DNA of 64,000 nucleotides from positions 1,984,001 through 2,048,000 of the forward strand of contig CAVUYE010000002.1 in NCBI GenBank assembly GCA_963745665.1, given 5' to 3'. The notes below the pieces were generated by a model. That model had not been told where the DNA came from. It saw only the letters and a program-made list of their open reading frames with translations, and did not search any database. Positions 48,038 through 58,199 of the stretch are shown here, one piece after another. Within the stretch, counting starts at the first letter, position 1; each line of letters opens with the position of its first letter. Source of the DNA: Bog-473 sp963745665. Its GTDB lineage: Bacteria; Actinomycetota; Acidimicrobiia; Acidimicrobiales; RAAP-2. Both the position numbers and the translations under genes were made by a program.

Positions 48038-48963
48038 GTGCCGGCCCTTGCCGCCCCGTCCTCCATAACGATCCGGTCGACCGCGGGCAGGATCTGGCGC
48101 TGCAGGAGCTCGCCGCCGTCCACGCTGATATGGATGCCGTCGCTGGACCGGACGTCGACCCCGGAGACGGACGCCGTGTACACGCCGTCGGGACTCAACA
48201 TGTGGTTGAGGTCGAGCACGCTGACCACGCCCGGACGGGTGGCGGCCACCTGCCGCACCAGAGCGTTGTAGTCCTGTACCCGCGCCGGTGTGTTCTCCGA
48301 CCAGGGCTGGCCGTCGGGTTGGCGGTCATTGGGGTCGACGTAGGGCATGGTGAACAGCACCACTTTGGCACCAAACGAGTGAAGGATGGTGATGGCCGAC
48401 TGCAGATCAGCCGTCAGGTGCCCGTCCCAGGCCGGCTCGCCGATGTGCACCCAGTGGCCGTCGAGCAGGTGGTCGGCGATCTCCCAGCGGCCGAGGCCGA
48501 GGGCGACGACTTGCGGGCGCTGTCCGGCGATGAGGAAGGGCCATAACCCCTGCCAGTTGTCACAGCCGGGCGTGGCCGGCCCGACCGCGCCCGCCGTGAA
48601 CACCTGCAACTGCGGGTCGAGGTCGCAGCCGATGGTGGCGTCGTCCGTCACGTCGACCCCGTACTGCTGCCGGGCGTCCACCGACAGGCCCATGCCCAGC
48701 GTCATGGCGATGGAGTCGCCGAGGAGCAGGAGCCGCACCGGGTGCGCCCCGTAGGCGCCGGACTGCTGCAGTGCGGCGTGCTGCGACGCCGTGAGGCCGG
48801 GTGGCAGGGGAAAGGCGACGCGGGCCCCGCCCGAGGCGTCGGCCCGGGCCACGGTGGCGGCGCCCGCCGGAGCCGCCGCGAGGGCTGTCAGGGCCGGCAG
48901 GCCGACACAGGACAGCACGAGGCAGGCCAGACCCACCAACCCCCGCACACACCCACGCGTCAC
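48034..48963 (-). CDS. Secreted SGNH hydrolase
   Basis: The 309-aa protein has a signal peptide (LVGLACLVLSCVGLPALTALA). SGNH block I is LLLLGDSIAMTLG (Ser) and the late SSDGIHIS gives the Asp-His pair. Domains of this kind remove or transfer acyl groups on surface polysaccharides. It is the first gene of the operon with the flippase and GT4. Confidence 0.82.
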   Translation of the reverse strand: MTRGCVRGLVGLACLVLSCVGLPALTALAAAPAGAATVARADASGGARVAFPLPPGLTASQHAALQQSGAYGAHPVRLLLLGDSIAMTLGMGLSVDARQQYGVDVTDDATIGCDLDPQLQVFTAGAVGPATPGCDNWQGLWPFLIAGQRPQVVALGLGRWEIADHLLDGHWVHIGEPAWDGHLTADLQSAITILHSFGAKVVLFTMPYVDPNDRQPDGQPWSENTPARVQDYNALVRQVAATRPGVVSVLDLNHMLSPDGVYTASVSGVDVRSSDGIHISVDGGELLQRQILPAVDRIVMEDGAARAGT

Positions 48964-49114
48964 GCCGGCACCGTCCTCTCCTTGCCCTCCACCCTCGCCA
49001 GGACGGGGGCAGCGCCTGCTTAGGCCGGGCTGCCACAGGAGATCCGGCCCCGCGCGCCCGACTCCCCCTCGTCGGCCATTGGCGGCCGACTCTTGAGTAT
49101 TCCACCCGACGCCC

Positions 49115-50986
49115 TCAGGGCGCCTGCCGGGCGCGGCGGGCGACGCAGTCCGCCACCTGCATGCTCGGCCGGAACACTCCCGGGACCGGCTCGGCCCTCC
49201 CGGTGCAGGTGGCCAGCGTGCCCGCCGGCAGCAGGAGGGGCCCGGCGCTCCCCAGGCGCACGTGGTTCCACACCCAGGCGCCGGCCTCCAGGGTGGGCCG
49301 GCGGCCGAGCGCGGCGGTCATGAAGGCCGCCGCGTAGACCGGATCGTGCCCCTGCTCGGCCCGGGGCGCCGCCGGGTCGGTGGCGATCACCACGGTGGTG
49401 ACCTGCCACACTGCGAGCGCATGGCGGACGGCGGCGTACTGCGCCGGGGTCCCCGCCGGCTCGGCCTTGCCCACGCCGAAGTCGAGCAGGCTCAGGAGTT
49501 CGAACCCGGCCTTGGCCGGCCCGGCCCGGGCTACCACGCCCTGGGGCCCTCCTCCGCCCGCCTGGCTGTACTGCATGCGGTTGACCGCCTGCCAGGTCAT
49601 GGCCGACTGCAGGCCCGAGAACGGGGCCGGGTACGACAGCAGCACCCGACCCGGTGGCAGCGTCGGCGCGACCTCGCTGTACCACTGCGGCAGCGTGACG
49701 GCCTCCATGGCGAAGGGCAGGCGCTCGCCGAAGACGACGGCCATCGGCACCAGTGCGACCGCGGCCACGGCCAACGGCGCCGAGCAGCGCCGCGCCAGTC
49801 GGGCACGGCGCGGTACACGTGGTCGAGCATGAGGGCCAGGATCGACGCGGCGGCCAGGTAGCCGAGCGCCATGAAGCGTTGCTCGATGACGTTCTCGAGC
49901 ACCGGGAGCCGGGTGAAGATCCACGCCGGCTCGCACTGCCCGTGGCGCTCGCCCAGCGAACAGGTGGCGCATACGACGAAGGCGAAGCCGAAGAACCACA
50001 GGCGCCGGTCGCGCCAGAAGGCGACCAGGCCCGCCACCATGACGGCCAGGAAGCTCCACCCCACGTACGCCGCCGAGGCGAGTGGGGCGCCCTCGTAGCC
50101 GCCGAGGCCAGGAAGAAGACATTGGACCGGGGCGGGTAGCCCGGTCGTGACGAAGCTCGAGGGGATGAAGCCACCGATCACCCCGACGTTCGGCCAGACC
50201 AGCCCGGAGAGGCTGGCCGGGACCCTTGAGCGCGAACCAGACCGGCCAGGCCAGGAGCACCAGGCCCAGGCCGAGCCCGACGGCCAATCGCCTTGGCGGC
50301 ATGCGGGAGCCGCTCGCACCACGCCGCCCGGATTGGTGATCAAGCCGGCAGCCACCAGTGCGACCACGCAGATCACGACGACCACGGCCACGATGGCCAG
50401 GAGCTCGGAGGAGAGGAAGAACTGGGCGAACAGGAGGACGGCGAGCAGGACACCGGGCCACAGTGCGCCGTGGCGCTGCCGGATCAGGATCTCGTCGAGC
50501 ACGGCCAGGATCAGCGGCAGCAGCATGAGCGCCGCCGTCATCAGGTGGGCGAACTCCAGGCTCGAGAGGACGAAGGGCGAGAAGCCGTAGAGCAGGCCGC
50601 CGACGAAGGCGGCCGGCGTCCACGGGACCCAGCGCCGGATGCACGACGAAGGCGGTGAAGGCGGTCAGGGCGGGCGTGATCGTCGAGGCCACGTTGAGCG
50701 ATGCCACCGGGCCCCAGATCCACGTCACCGGCACCAGCGGGATGCTCAGGCCGGTGACCGAGGTCTGCGCCAGCAGGTTGATGCCGCCGGGATGGAACAG
50801 TGCGGTCGAGAAGAACGGGTTCTGCCCGTGGGCCAGCGCGGTGGCCGGCCACTGGAAGAACCAGAGGAAGAGCGCGGGATCGCCGCAGCCGCACAGGGTG
50901 TGGGTGGTGGCGCCCTCGGCCCAGGCGTGCACCCACAGCACGAATCCGAGCGCGAGGTACAGCAGGCCCGCCGCCACGAGGGTCAT
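49115..50986 (-). CDS. Polytopic membrane glycosyltransferase-like protein, with about four indels
   Basis: The pieces run MTLVAAGLLYLALGFVLWVH (TM1) and CGCGDPALFLWFFQWPATAL, then AHGQNPFFSTALFHPGGINLL, which is typical of large bacterial GT-C-like proteins. Further TM helices follow, and the C-terminal periplasmic part is LPQWYSEVAPTLPPGRVLL to CVARRARQAP. Frames change at about 50640, 50290, 50230 and 49805. The start is uncertain: ATG 50986, or GTG 51061 overlapping the upstream gene. No specific substrate can be assigned. Confidence 0.7.
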   Translation of the reverse strand: MTLVAAGLLYLALGFVLWVHAWAEGATTHTLCGCGDPALFLWFFQWPATALAHGQNPFFSTALFHPGGINLLAQTSVTGLSIPLVPVTWIWGPVASLNVASTITPALTAFTAFVVHPALGPVDAGRLRRRPALRLLALRPLEPGVRPPDDGGAHAAAADPGRARRDPDPAAPRRTVARCPARRPPVRPVLPLLRAPGHRGRGRRDLRGRTGGCRLDHQSGRRGASGSRMPPRRLAVGLGLGLVLLAWPVWFALKGPGQPLRAGLAERRGDRWLHPLELRHDRATRPGPMSSSWPRRLRGRPTRLGGVRGVELPGRHGGGPGRLLARPAPVVLRLRLRRMRHLFAGRAPRAVRAGVDLHPAPGARERHRATLHGARLPGRRVDPGPHARPRVPRRARLARRCSAPLAVAAVALVPMAVVFGERLPFAMEAVTLPQWYSEVAPTLPPGRVLLSYPAPFSGLQSAMTWQAVNRMQYSQAGGGGPQGVVARAGPAKAGFELLSLLDFGVGKAEPAGTPAQYAAVRHALAVWQVTTVVIATDPAAPRAEQGHDPVYAAAFMTAALGRRPTLEAGAWVWNHVRLGSAGPLLLPAGTLATCTGRAEPVPGVFRPSMQVADCVARRARQAP

Positions 50987-51029
50987 CCATGGCCGCCACC
51001 GTCTGCGCCGCGCCGGATCCGGCGCGTGA

Positions 51030-52519
51030 TTAGCCAGCTTCGAGCGTGCCTGCCGTGGCACTCGTGCGGCGCGGCAGCACCGGGGCGTCCCGTCCGGTCG
51101 ACCCCGCCTCGTGGTACTCCTCCTCGACGTTGACCGACCAGATGTCGTGGTCGGCGCCGTACATGTTCTCCACCGTGAGCATGGCGGTGTACATGGAGTG
51201 GTCCTGGTTGTTGTACTTGTGCATCCCGTTGCGTCCCACCGGGTGGATGTTGGGCGCCTCGGTCTCGATCCACTTGCGGATGGTGTCGACGTTGGCCTTG
51301 TAGCTGAAGTCGTAGTACGGGTAGGCCTTCGGCACGCGCACGACGTAGCCGTGCTCGACGTCGCCCTCGGCGGCCAGCCCGAGCGCAGATCAGCTCCCTT
51401 GGTCCCCAGCGCGATCAGCTCGTCGTCGGGCATGTTCCACATGGCGTCGCCCTCGAAGACGAAGTACTCGAGACCGAGGCAGGTGCGCCCGTCCTTGACG
51501 AGATACGGCGACCACGATCCGTAGTTCTGAATGCGCCCCACCTCGACGTCGGTGGCGTGGATGTAGATCCAGTTGTCGGGGAAGCTGCGCGACTCGGGCA
51601 CGACGAGCGCCACCGTCAGGTAGTCGCGGTAGTGCAGGTCGTCGGCGGCCGCCAGCACCTCGGGCGGCGGGGGCGGCGTGATCGTGTGCACCAGCTCGCG
51701 CATGGGCATGGTCGAGACGACGTGCGAGGCGGGGACCGTGTGCTCGGTCCCGTCGCTGCGGTACGTGGCGGCCACGGCGCGGCCACCCTCGACCGTGATG
51801 CCGGTCAGCCGCGCCTCCATCTCCAGGGTCCCCCCGGCGGCCTGCACCTTTCCGGCGCACACCTCCCACATCATGCCGGGGCCGTACTTGGGGTACTGGA
51901 ACTCCTCAATGAGGGTGGTGATGTCGGTCTGGTTGCGCTTGGGCAGGATGGAGTTGATCACCGCCTTGCGCAGGTCGAGGTTCTTGATCCGTTGGGCCGC
52001 CCAGTCGGCCGGCATGTCCGACACGGGCACGCCCCAGACCTTCTCGGTGTAGGTCTTGAAGAAGGTGCGGTAGAGACGCCAGCCGAAGCGGGTCACGAGC
52101 CAGTTCTCGTAGTTGGACTCGTCCTTGGGGGGGCGGATGCGGGCCCACAGGTAGGAGAAGCCGCACAGGATCGCCTCCCACAGCCCGAGGTTGCGGAGCA
52201 CGTTGAGGGCCTTGAGCGGGTAGTCGTAGAACTTGCCCTTGTAGAAGATCCGGCTCATGCGGGGTCGGAGCATGAAATCGCCCTCGGGCAGGATCTCGTG
52301 CCAGAGGGCCTCCACCTCGGGGACCTTGGTGAAGAAGCGGTGTCCGCCCAGGTCGAAGCGCCAACCGTCGCGCACGACGGTGCGGCTGATGCCGCCCACC
52401 ACGTCGTCGGCCTCGAGCACGACCGGGTGCTCCCCCCGCTTGGTCAGGAGATAGGCCGCCGTCAGCCCTCCGGGGCCCGCGCCGGCGATGACGACGGGCG
52501 CTTCTGCGGGGGCGGTCAC
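51030..52519 (-). CDS. NAD(P)/FAD-dependent oxidoreductase, UDP-galactopyranose mutase-like, with two +1 indels
   Basis: The protein has about 495 aa after correction. The dinucleotide-binding start is VVIAGAGPGGLTAAYLLTKR, then EADDVVGGISRTV and LGGHRFFTKV, as in UGM and protoporphyrinogen-oxidase-like enzymes. The ends read YYDFSYKANVDTIRKW and GRNGMHKYNNQDHSMYTAM, which resemble UGM-type substrate-binding segments. Two extra bases at about 51392 and 51382 split the frame. Its location among glycosyltransferases suggests a role in nucleotide-sugar or lipid-sugar modification. Confidence 0.8.
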
Positions 52520-52620
52520 GAGGTAGGCAGGTTAGTGGACCCCCCAGGAGCCCTCGGGGAGGGTGTCCCGGCCCGGGGGTACGCAGCCGGCGCCGGCGGC
52601 AGCGGCGGTCGTCAGGAGCC

Positions 52621-54213
52621 TCAGGAGCCCCCGGTGGTGAACTCGGTGAGGTTCATGGGCTCGTAGTAAGGGCGGGGGCGGGCGGTCACGACGTTGCGCC
52701 CTCCCCCGCCGTTCTTCGTGGCGGCGTCCAACAGGTCGGTGGCGATCGTCTCGCACTTGACGCCGAAGGTCTGGTACATCGACTGCCAGACCAGCCAGAC
52801 GTGGTGCGTCGAGCCCGCCTTCTGGACGACGTCGGCGGCGAAGGCATTGGGGTCGGCCGCGTGCACGGCGTCGGCGTAGTCGACCCAGTCGACGATGGCG
52901 GGCCCCGTGCGGCGGGGGAACGTCAACATGTCGTATTGCGATGGATTGTGTATCTGGCGGTAGACGGAAGGGCCCAGCTGGTCGGGACAGAAGGCGATGA
53001 TGTCCCCCGGCTTGGCCTGTGCGTTGATGGCGGCCGCCACGCTGGTCGCCTGCGTCCGTTGCGTCGTCACGTTCTGGGCGGACGAGATCAGCCCGGCCAC
53101 GACGGCCAGCCCGACGATCGACGACCCGGACCCGCGGATTGAGCAGTGTCGTCGTCCCCAGCGCCACGAGGAGGACGAAGGGCAGGAAGACCACCGCGGC
53201 GTAGCGCGAGGAGAACGCGCTGGCGGTGAGGATCCCGCCGGCGATGGCGGCGAACAGCGTGCCGAGCACCACGAAGCCGAGGCTGCGGGCACGCGGGCGG
53301 GTGCGCAGGTCCAGCTCGATGATGCGGCCGGACCGGCCGATGCCGAACACGGCCAGCGCCAGCATGGCGAAGTAGATGACCGCCAGCAGCCGGCCCTGGT
53401 TCGTGCCCGTCTGCAACGTGGAACCCTGGTTGTCGGTGAAGCCCGTGAGGGCGTTGATCACGGCGGAGAAGTTGGGCGGCGCCGCCCACGGCGTGCCGGT
53501 GTGCTCGGACTGGTAGACGAACGTCGGCAGCCCACGGGACGAAGAGCAGGCAGCCGGCGGCCACGCGCGATGAGGGCGGCCCACGGGGCGTCCTCCGGGC
53601 TGCCCGTGCCGGCGGGTGCGCACGACGGAGACGACCAGCCAGATGCCGACCATGGCGACGAGGTAGATCGACCAGTACTGCGTGTAGAGCAGCGCCGCCG
53701 TCACGACGGCGACGGCGACGAGGTTGCCGGGACGCGGGCTGGTCGACGGCGCGCGCCAGGGCCAGGTAGCCGCAGCCGGTCAGGAGGATGACCAGGGCGT
53801 ACATGCGGGATTCGGTGGCGTAGTACACCGCGAAGGGCGCGCTGGCCAACAGCACGAGCATCGTCCAGGCCACGGCCCGCCCCCCGAGGCGCCGCCCGCA
53901 GAGCCAGGCGACCGGGAGCGTCACCACGGCGAAGATGCCCGAGAGGGCCCGCACGGCGTCGTTGGACTGGCCGAACAGGACGATCCAGAAGTGCAGGAGG
54001 TAGTAGTAGAGCGGCGGGGCCCCGTCGTGCTTCAGCGCATCGGGGATGTCGTGCAGCGGCAGCCGGGCGATGTTGACGGTGAGGGCCTCGTCGAGCCAGA
54101 GGCCCGACCGGGTCCAGAATCGCAGGAGCAGCCCGGCGGCGACGACCAGCCCCACGGCGATCCCGACAACGGTGCGCGTACGGCCGCGTGAGAGCGGGAA
54201 CCTCCTCAGACAT
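52621..54213 (-). CDS. GT39-like polytopic glycosyltransferase, with about six +1 indels
   Basis: The protein has about 528 aa after correction. TVVGIAVGLVVAAGLLLRFW is TM1, followed by RSGLWLDEALTVNIARLPL, the classic DE motif of GT39/ArnT-like mannosyl- or arabinosyl-transferases. Then come HDGAPPLYYYLLHFWIVLF, TAALLYTQYWSIYLV and a C-terminal soluble domain (KPGDIIAFCPDQLGPSVYR). Frames change at about 54180, 53740, 53610, 53570, 53535 and 53120, each by one extra base. It uses a polyprenyl-phosphate sugar donor by family inference. Confidence 0.8.
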
Positions 54214-54320
54214 GGGCCGCATGGTAGGACAAGGGGCCTGAGGTCTAGGATCATCCGCCGCCGGGGGAGGCCGGCGCGGGGGAAGGGAATCGACACAGAC
54301 GAAGGGGGGAAAGGGGCGCC

Positions 54321-55273
54321 GTGACCCGTTACATCATCAAGCGGTTGGTGCTGCTCATCATCATCATCATCTTCGTGTCGATCGCGACCTTCTTCCTGGT
54401 CCACCTCCTCCCGGGCAATCCCACCGACACCATCCTCGGCCCCAACGCCACGCCGCAGAACGTGGCCACGCTCGAACCGCCAGCTCGGGCTGGACAAGCC
54501 TCTGTGGCAGCAGTACTTCATCTGGATCGGCCACGTCTTCCAGGGCAACCTGGGTCAGTCGTACACGACGCACCAGTCGACGGCGACCATCATCAAGCAG
54601 TCGTTCCCCATCGACCTGGAGCTGATCATCTTCTCGCAGATCCTCGCCTTCGCCATCGCCTTCCCGATGGCCATGCACTCGGCCCGCGCGCCCGAACGGG
54701 CTGTTCGACCAGGCGTCGAACAGCACCACCTTCGCCTTGCTGGCGCTGCCGCCCTTCGTGATCGCGCCGGTCCTGGTGCTGATCTTCGCCGTGCACTGGC
54801 ACATCTTCCCGGGACCGGCCTCCTATGTGCCGCATCGGCCAGGACTTCTGGTCGAACATCCACACCATGCTGTTGCCGTCCATCGTCCTCGCCCTCGGAG
54901 GGATCGTCGTCTACTTCCGATTGCTGCGGAACGACCTCATCTCCACCCTGCAAGAGGACTTCATCACCATGGCCCGCTCGAAGGGCTCTGTCCGACCGGC
55001 GCATCATGTGGCGCCACGCACTGCGGCCTTCCTCCATCTCGCTGCTGGCGTCGGCCGGCGTCACCATCGGCGGCCTGATCGCCGGCACGTTCATCGTCGA
55101 GCTGCTGTTGCAGATGCCCGGGCTTGGGGTATCAGCTGATCTCGGCCGTCAACCAGGACGACTACACCGTGGTGCAGGGCATCACCTTGTTCGTGGCCGT
55201 GGCCATCGTGCTGATCAACTTCATCTTCGACTTCCTGTTCACCATCGTCGACCCGAGGATTGCCCGTGAGTAG
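54321..55273 (+). CDS. dppB: Peptide ABC transporter permease, DppB type, with five +1 indels
   Basis: The protein has about 315 aa after correction. It starts MTRYIIKRLVLLIIIIIFVS with LVHLLPGNPTDTILG. The BPD_transp_1 core follows: LSDRRIMWRHALRPSSISLL holds the EAA-like loop, and IGGLIAGTFIVELLLQMPGLG is typical of DppB/OppB. Extra bases fall at about 54476, 54697, 54829, 54994 and 55128. It is the first gene of the operon and its stop overlaps the dppC start region. Confidence 0.85.
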
Positions 55274-56190
55274 CGTCAGCCTGACGAACCCGACCAACGA
55301 GGCCTTCGCCGACATCAAGGAGGAGATCCAAGCCGAGGCGGCGGCGGACCCGGTCAAGAAGAAGCTGGGCGTGCTCTTCTGGATCTGTGTCGGCTGGATC
55401 GTCCTGGTCGCCCTGGCGGCCACCTTCGCCAGCCTGCTGCCACTGCCCAATCCCGACCCTGGGGAACTACAACAGCGTGCAGAACGCCGGACCGGGCTGG
55501 GGCCACCTCCTCGGCACCGACGACCTCTACCGGGACATCTTCAGCCGCCTGATCTACGGGGCGCGGGTCTCCCTGGTGGTGGGCTTCGGCGGCGCGCTGA
55601 TCGGCCTGGTCGTCGGCGGCATCCCCGCCATGATCTCGGCCTACCGCCGGGGCCGGATCGACACCGCCCTCAACACGGGCTCCTACGTGGTGCTGGCCTT
55701 CCCCGCCATCGTCGCCGTCATCGCCATCGTGTCGTTCTGGGGCAAGTCGATGTTCAAGATCACGCTCGTCATCGGCCTCTTCGCCGCGCCGCTGATCTTC
55801 CGCGTGGTGCGGGCCTCGACCTTGTCCTACGCCACCCGCGACTTCGTGCTGGCCGCCAAGGCGCTCGGCGCCAGCGACACGCGGATCCTCTCCCGCGAGA
55901 TCCTGCCCAACATCATGCCGACCATCGTGTCCTTCGGCCTGATCGCCGTCGCCACCATCGTGGTCCTGGAGGGCTCGCTGGCCTTCCTCGGGCTCTCGGT
56001 GCCGCCGCCGACGCCGAGCTGGGGCAACATGCTCAACGAGGGGTCCACGCTGCTCACCGGCGCCAAGGGGCAGACGAACCCGTGGCTGGTCATCTTCCCG
56101 GCGTCCGCCATGTTCCTCCTCCTCATCAGCCTCAACGTCGTGGCCGACAAACTGCGGGCGTACTTCGACGTCTCGGACATCAAGCTGTGA
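55266..56190 (+). CDS. dppC: Peptide ABC transporter permease, DppC type, with one +1 indel
   Basis: The protein has about 307 aa after removing an extra C at about 55463. TM1 is LGVLFWICVGWIVLVALAA, then LLGTDDLYRDIFSRLIYGAR, the DppC hallmark. The EAA loop is ARDFVLAAKALGASD-like (RDFVLAAKALGASDTRIL), and FLGLSVPPPTPSWGNML closes the core. The GTG at 55266 overlaps the dppB stop, and its own stop overlaps dppD (GTGA). Confidence 0.9.
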
Positions 56191-57212
56191 GCGGTCGCCG
56201 GCTGCTCGATGTCGAGGACCTGCACGTCTCCTTCGCCACCAGCCGCGGGCCGCTCCAGGCCGTCCAGGGCGTGTCGCTCACGCTCGACCAGGGCAAGACG
56301 CTCGGGATCGTCGGCGAGTCCGGCTCGGGGAAGACCGTGCTCTCCCGGGCCATCATGGGGCTGCTGCCCCACGCCTCGACCACCCAGACCGGGTCGGTCC
56401 GCTACGACGGCACCGAGCTGCTCAACGCGCCGAACGACGAGCTGCGCAAGCTCTGGAGCACGCACATCGCCATGGTGTTCCAGGACCCCATGACGTCGCT
56501 CAACCCGGTGCAGCGGATCGGCAACCAGATCACCGAGCCGCTCAAGATCCACCTCAAGCTCTCCAAGAGCGAGGCCAAGGAGACCGCGCTGTCGCTCCTG
56601 ATGCAGGTGGGCATCCCCTCTCCCGTCGAGCGCTACGAGGCGTACCCGTTCCAGCTCTCGGGCGGCATGCGCCAGCGCGTCATGATCGCCATCGCCCTGG
56701 CCTGCGCGCCGCGGCTGCTCATGGCCGACGAGCCGACCACCGGCCTCGACGTGACGGTGCAGGCGCAGATCCTCGACCTGCTGGGCCAGCTCCAGCGCGA
56801 CCGCGACATGGCCATGATCCTGGTGACGCACGACCTCGGCGTGGTGGCCACCCGCACCGACGAGATCATCGTGATGTACGCCGGCAACGTGGTCGAGCGG
56901 GCGCCCACCAACGTGCTCTTCAAGAGCATGGCCATGCCCTACACCGAGGCGCTGCTCAAGTCGACGCCGCGCATCGCCGAGCCGAGCCATACCCGGCTGA
57001 TCGCCATTGAGGGCAGGCCCCCGGATCTGCTCAACCCGCCGTCGGGCTGTCCCTTCTCCCCCCGCTGCCCCTACGCACAGGACAAGTGCCACCTCGAGAA
57101 GCCCCCGCTGGTGGAGGCGTCCCCGGGGCACAGCTACGCCTGCTGGTTCCCGCTGACGACGAGCGACCCCGCGCCCGCGCCGCCGCGCCAGCCCGATCCG
57201 GTGCCGGCATGA
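56187..57212 (+). CDS. dppD: Peptide ABC transporter ATPase, DppD type
   Basis: The 341-aa protein has Walker A GIVGESGSGKTVLSRA, signature FQLSGGMRQRVMIA, Walker B LLMADEPTTGLDV and the C-terminal oligopeptide-transporter region GCPFSPRCPYAQDKC. It powers import together with DppF. The GTG start overlaps the dppC stop and its stop overlaps the dppF ATG (ATGA). Intact. Confidence 0.93.
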   Translation: MSGRRLLDVEDLHVSFATSRGPLQAVQGVSLTLDQGKTLGIVGESGSGKTVLSRAIMGLLPHASTTQTGSVRYDGTELLNAPNDELRKLWSTHIAMVFQDPMTSLNPVQRIGNQITEPLKIHLKLSKSEAKETALSLLMQVGIPSPVERYEAYPFQLSGGMRQRVMIAIALACAPRLLMADEPTTGLDVTVQAQILDLLGQLQRDRDMAMILVTHDLGVVATRTDEIIVMYAGNVVERAPTNVLFKSMAMPYTEALLKSTPRIAEPSHTRLIAIEGRPPDLLNPPSGCPFSPRCPYAQDKCHLEKPPLVEASPGHSYACWFPLTTSDPAPAPPRQPDPVPA

Positions 57213-58199
57213 CCGACACCACGCTGGAGCCGTCCACGGTGGCGACCGACCCGCTGCTCTCCGTCGAGGACCTCCACGTCTCCTTCGGCCGGGGCAACAC
57301 GACCGTGCAGGCCGTCGCCGGCATCACCTTCACCCTGCGCCAGGGCGAGACGCTCGGGCTCGTCGGCGAGTCGGGCTGCGGCAAGTCCACGACCGGGCGT
57401 GCCATCGTCCAGGTCGAGAAGGCCACCTCGGGCAGGATCTTGTTCGGCGATACCGAGTTGACGTCGCTCAGCCGCGGCGACCTGCGCACGCTGCGCACGC
57501 AGGTGCAGATGATCTTCCAGGACCCGATCTCCTCGCTGAACCCACGCCGCCGCGTCATCGACATCGTGTGCCGAGCCGCTGACCATCTGGAAGATCGGCT
57601 CCAAGGAGGAGCGCGTCGAGACGTCGCGCGCCATGCTCGACCAGGTCGGCATCGACCCCTACGTCAACGGCTCGCGACGGCCCCGCGAGTTCTCCGGCGG
57701 CCAGTGCCAGCGCATCAGCATCGCCCGCGCCCTGGTGCTGAAGCCCAAGCTGCTGGTGTGCGACGAGATCGTCTCGGCGCTCGACGTGTCCGTGCAGGCG
57801 CAGATCCTCAACCTGCTGCAGGACCTGAAGCAGGAGTACAACCTGACGATCCTCTTCATTGCGCACGACCTCGCCGTCGTGAAGAACGTCAGCGACCGGG
57901 TCGCCGTCATGTACCTCGGGCGCCTGTGCGAAATCGCACCGTCCGATCTGCTCTACGAGACGCCGGCCCATCACTACACCGCCGCTCTGCTCGCCTCCGC
58001 CGTGGAGCCCGACCCCGAGGCGCCACGCAACTCGGCTGCGCTGACCGGCGAGCCCCCGAGCCCGATCAACCCGCCGTCGGGCTGCCGCTTCCGCACCCGC
58101 TGCCCGCGAGCCGAGGCCCGTTGCGCCCAGGAGGTCCCCGAGATGCGGGAGATCGGCCCCGGCCACCAGGTGGCCTGCCACTTCCCCATCGGCACTTGA
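57209..58199 (+). CDS. dppF: Peptide ABC transporter ATPase, DppF type, with one +1 indel
   Basis: The protein has about 329 aa. Walker A is VGESGCGKSTTGRA, the Q-loop region FQDPISSLNPRRRV, the signature FSGGQCQRISIARAL and the C-terminus GCRFRTRCPRAEARC. An extra T at about 57571 breaks the frame (IDIV then AEPLTIWK). The Walker B line reads LLVCDEIVSALDV where DEPVSALD is usual, an uncommon Pro-to-Ile change beside the catalytic Glu. Confidence 0.9.

Noticed and set aside
49115..52519. A single 1134-aa protein joining the FAD oxidoreductase to a membrane protein
   Set aside because: The FAD enzyme's true C-terminus is in another frame ending at 51030. The joined frame arises from indels between the two genes.
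55260..57212. A DppC-DppD fusion protein of 650 aa
   Set aside because: The middle of this frame is an out-of-frame reading of dppC after one extra base. The two genes have their own start and stop at 56187-56190.
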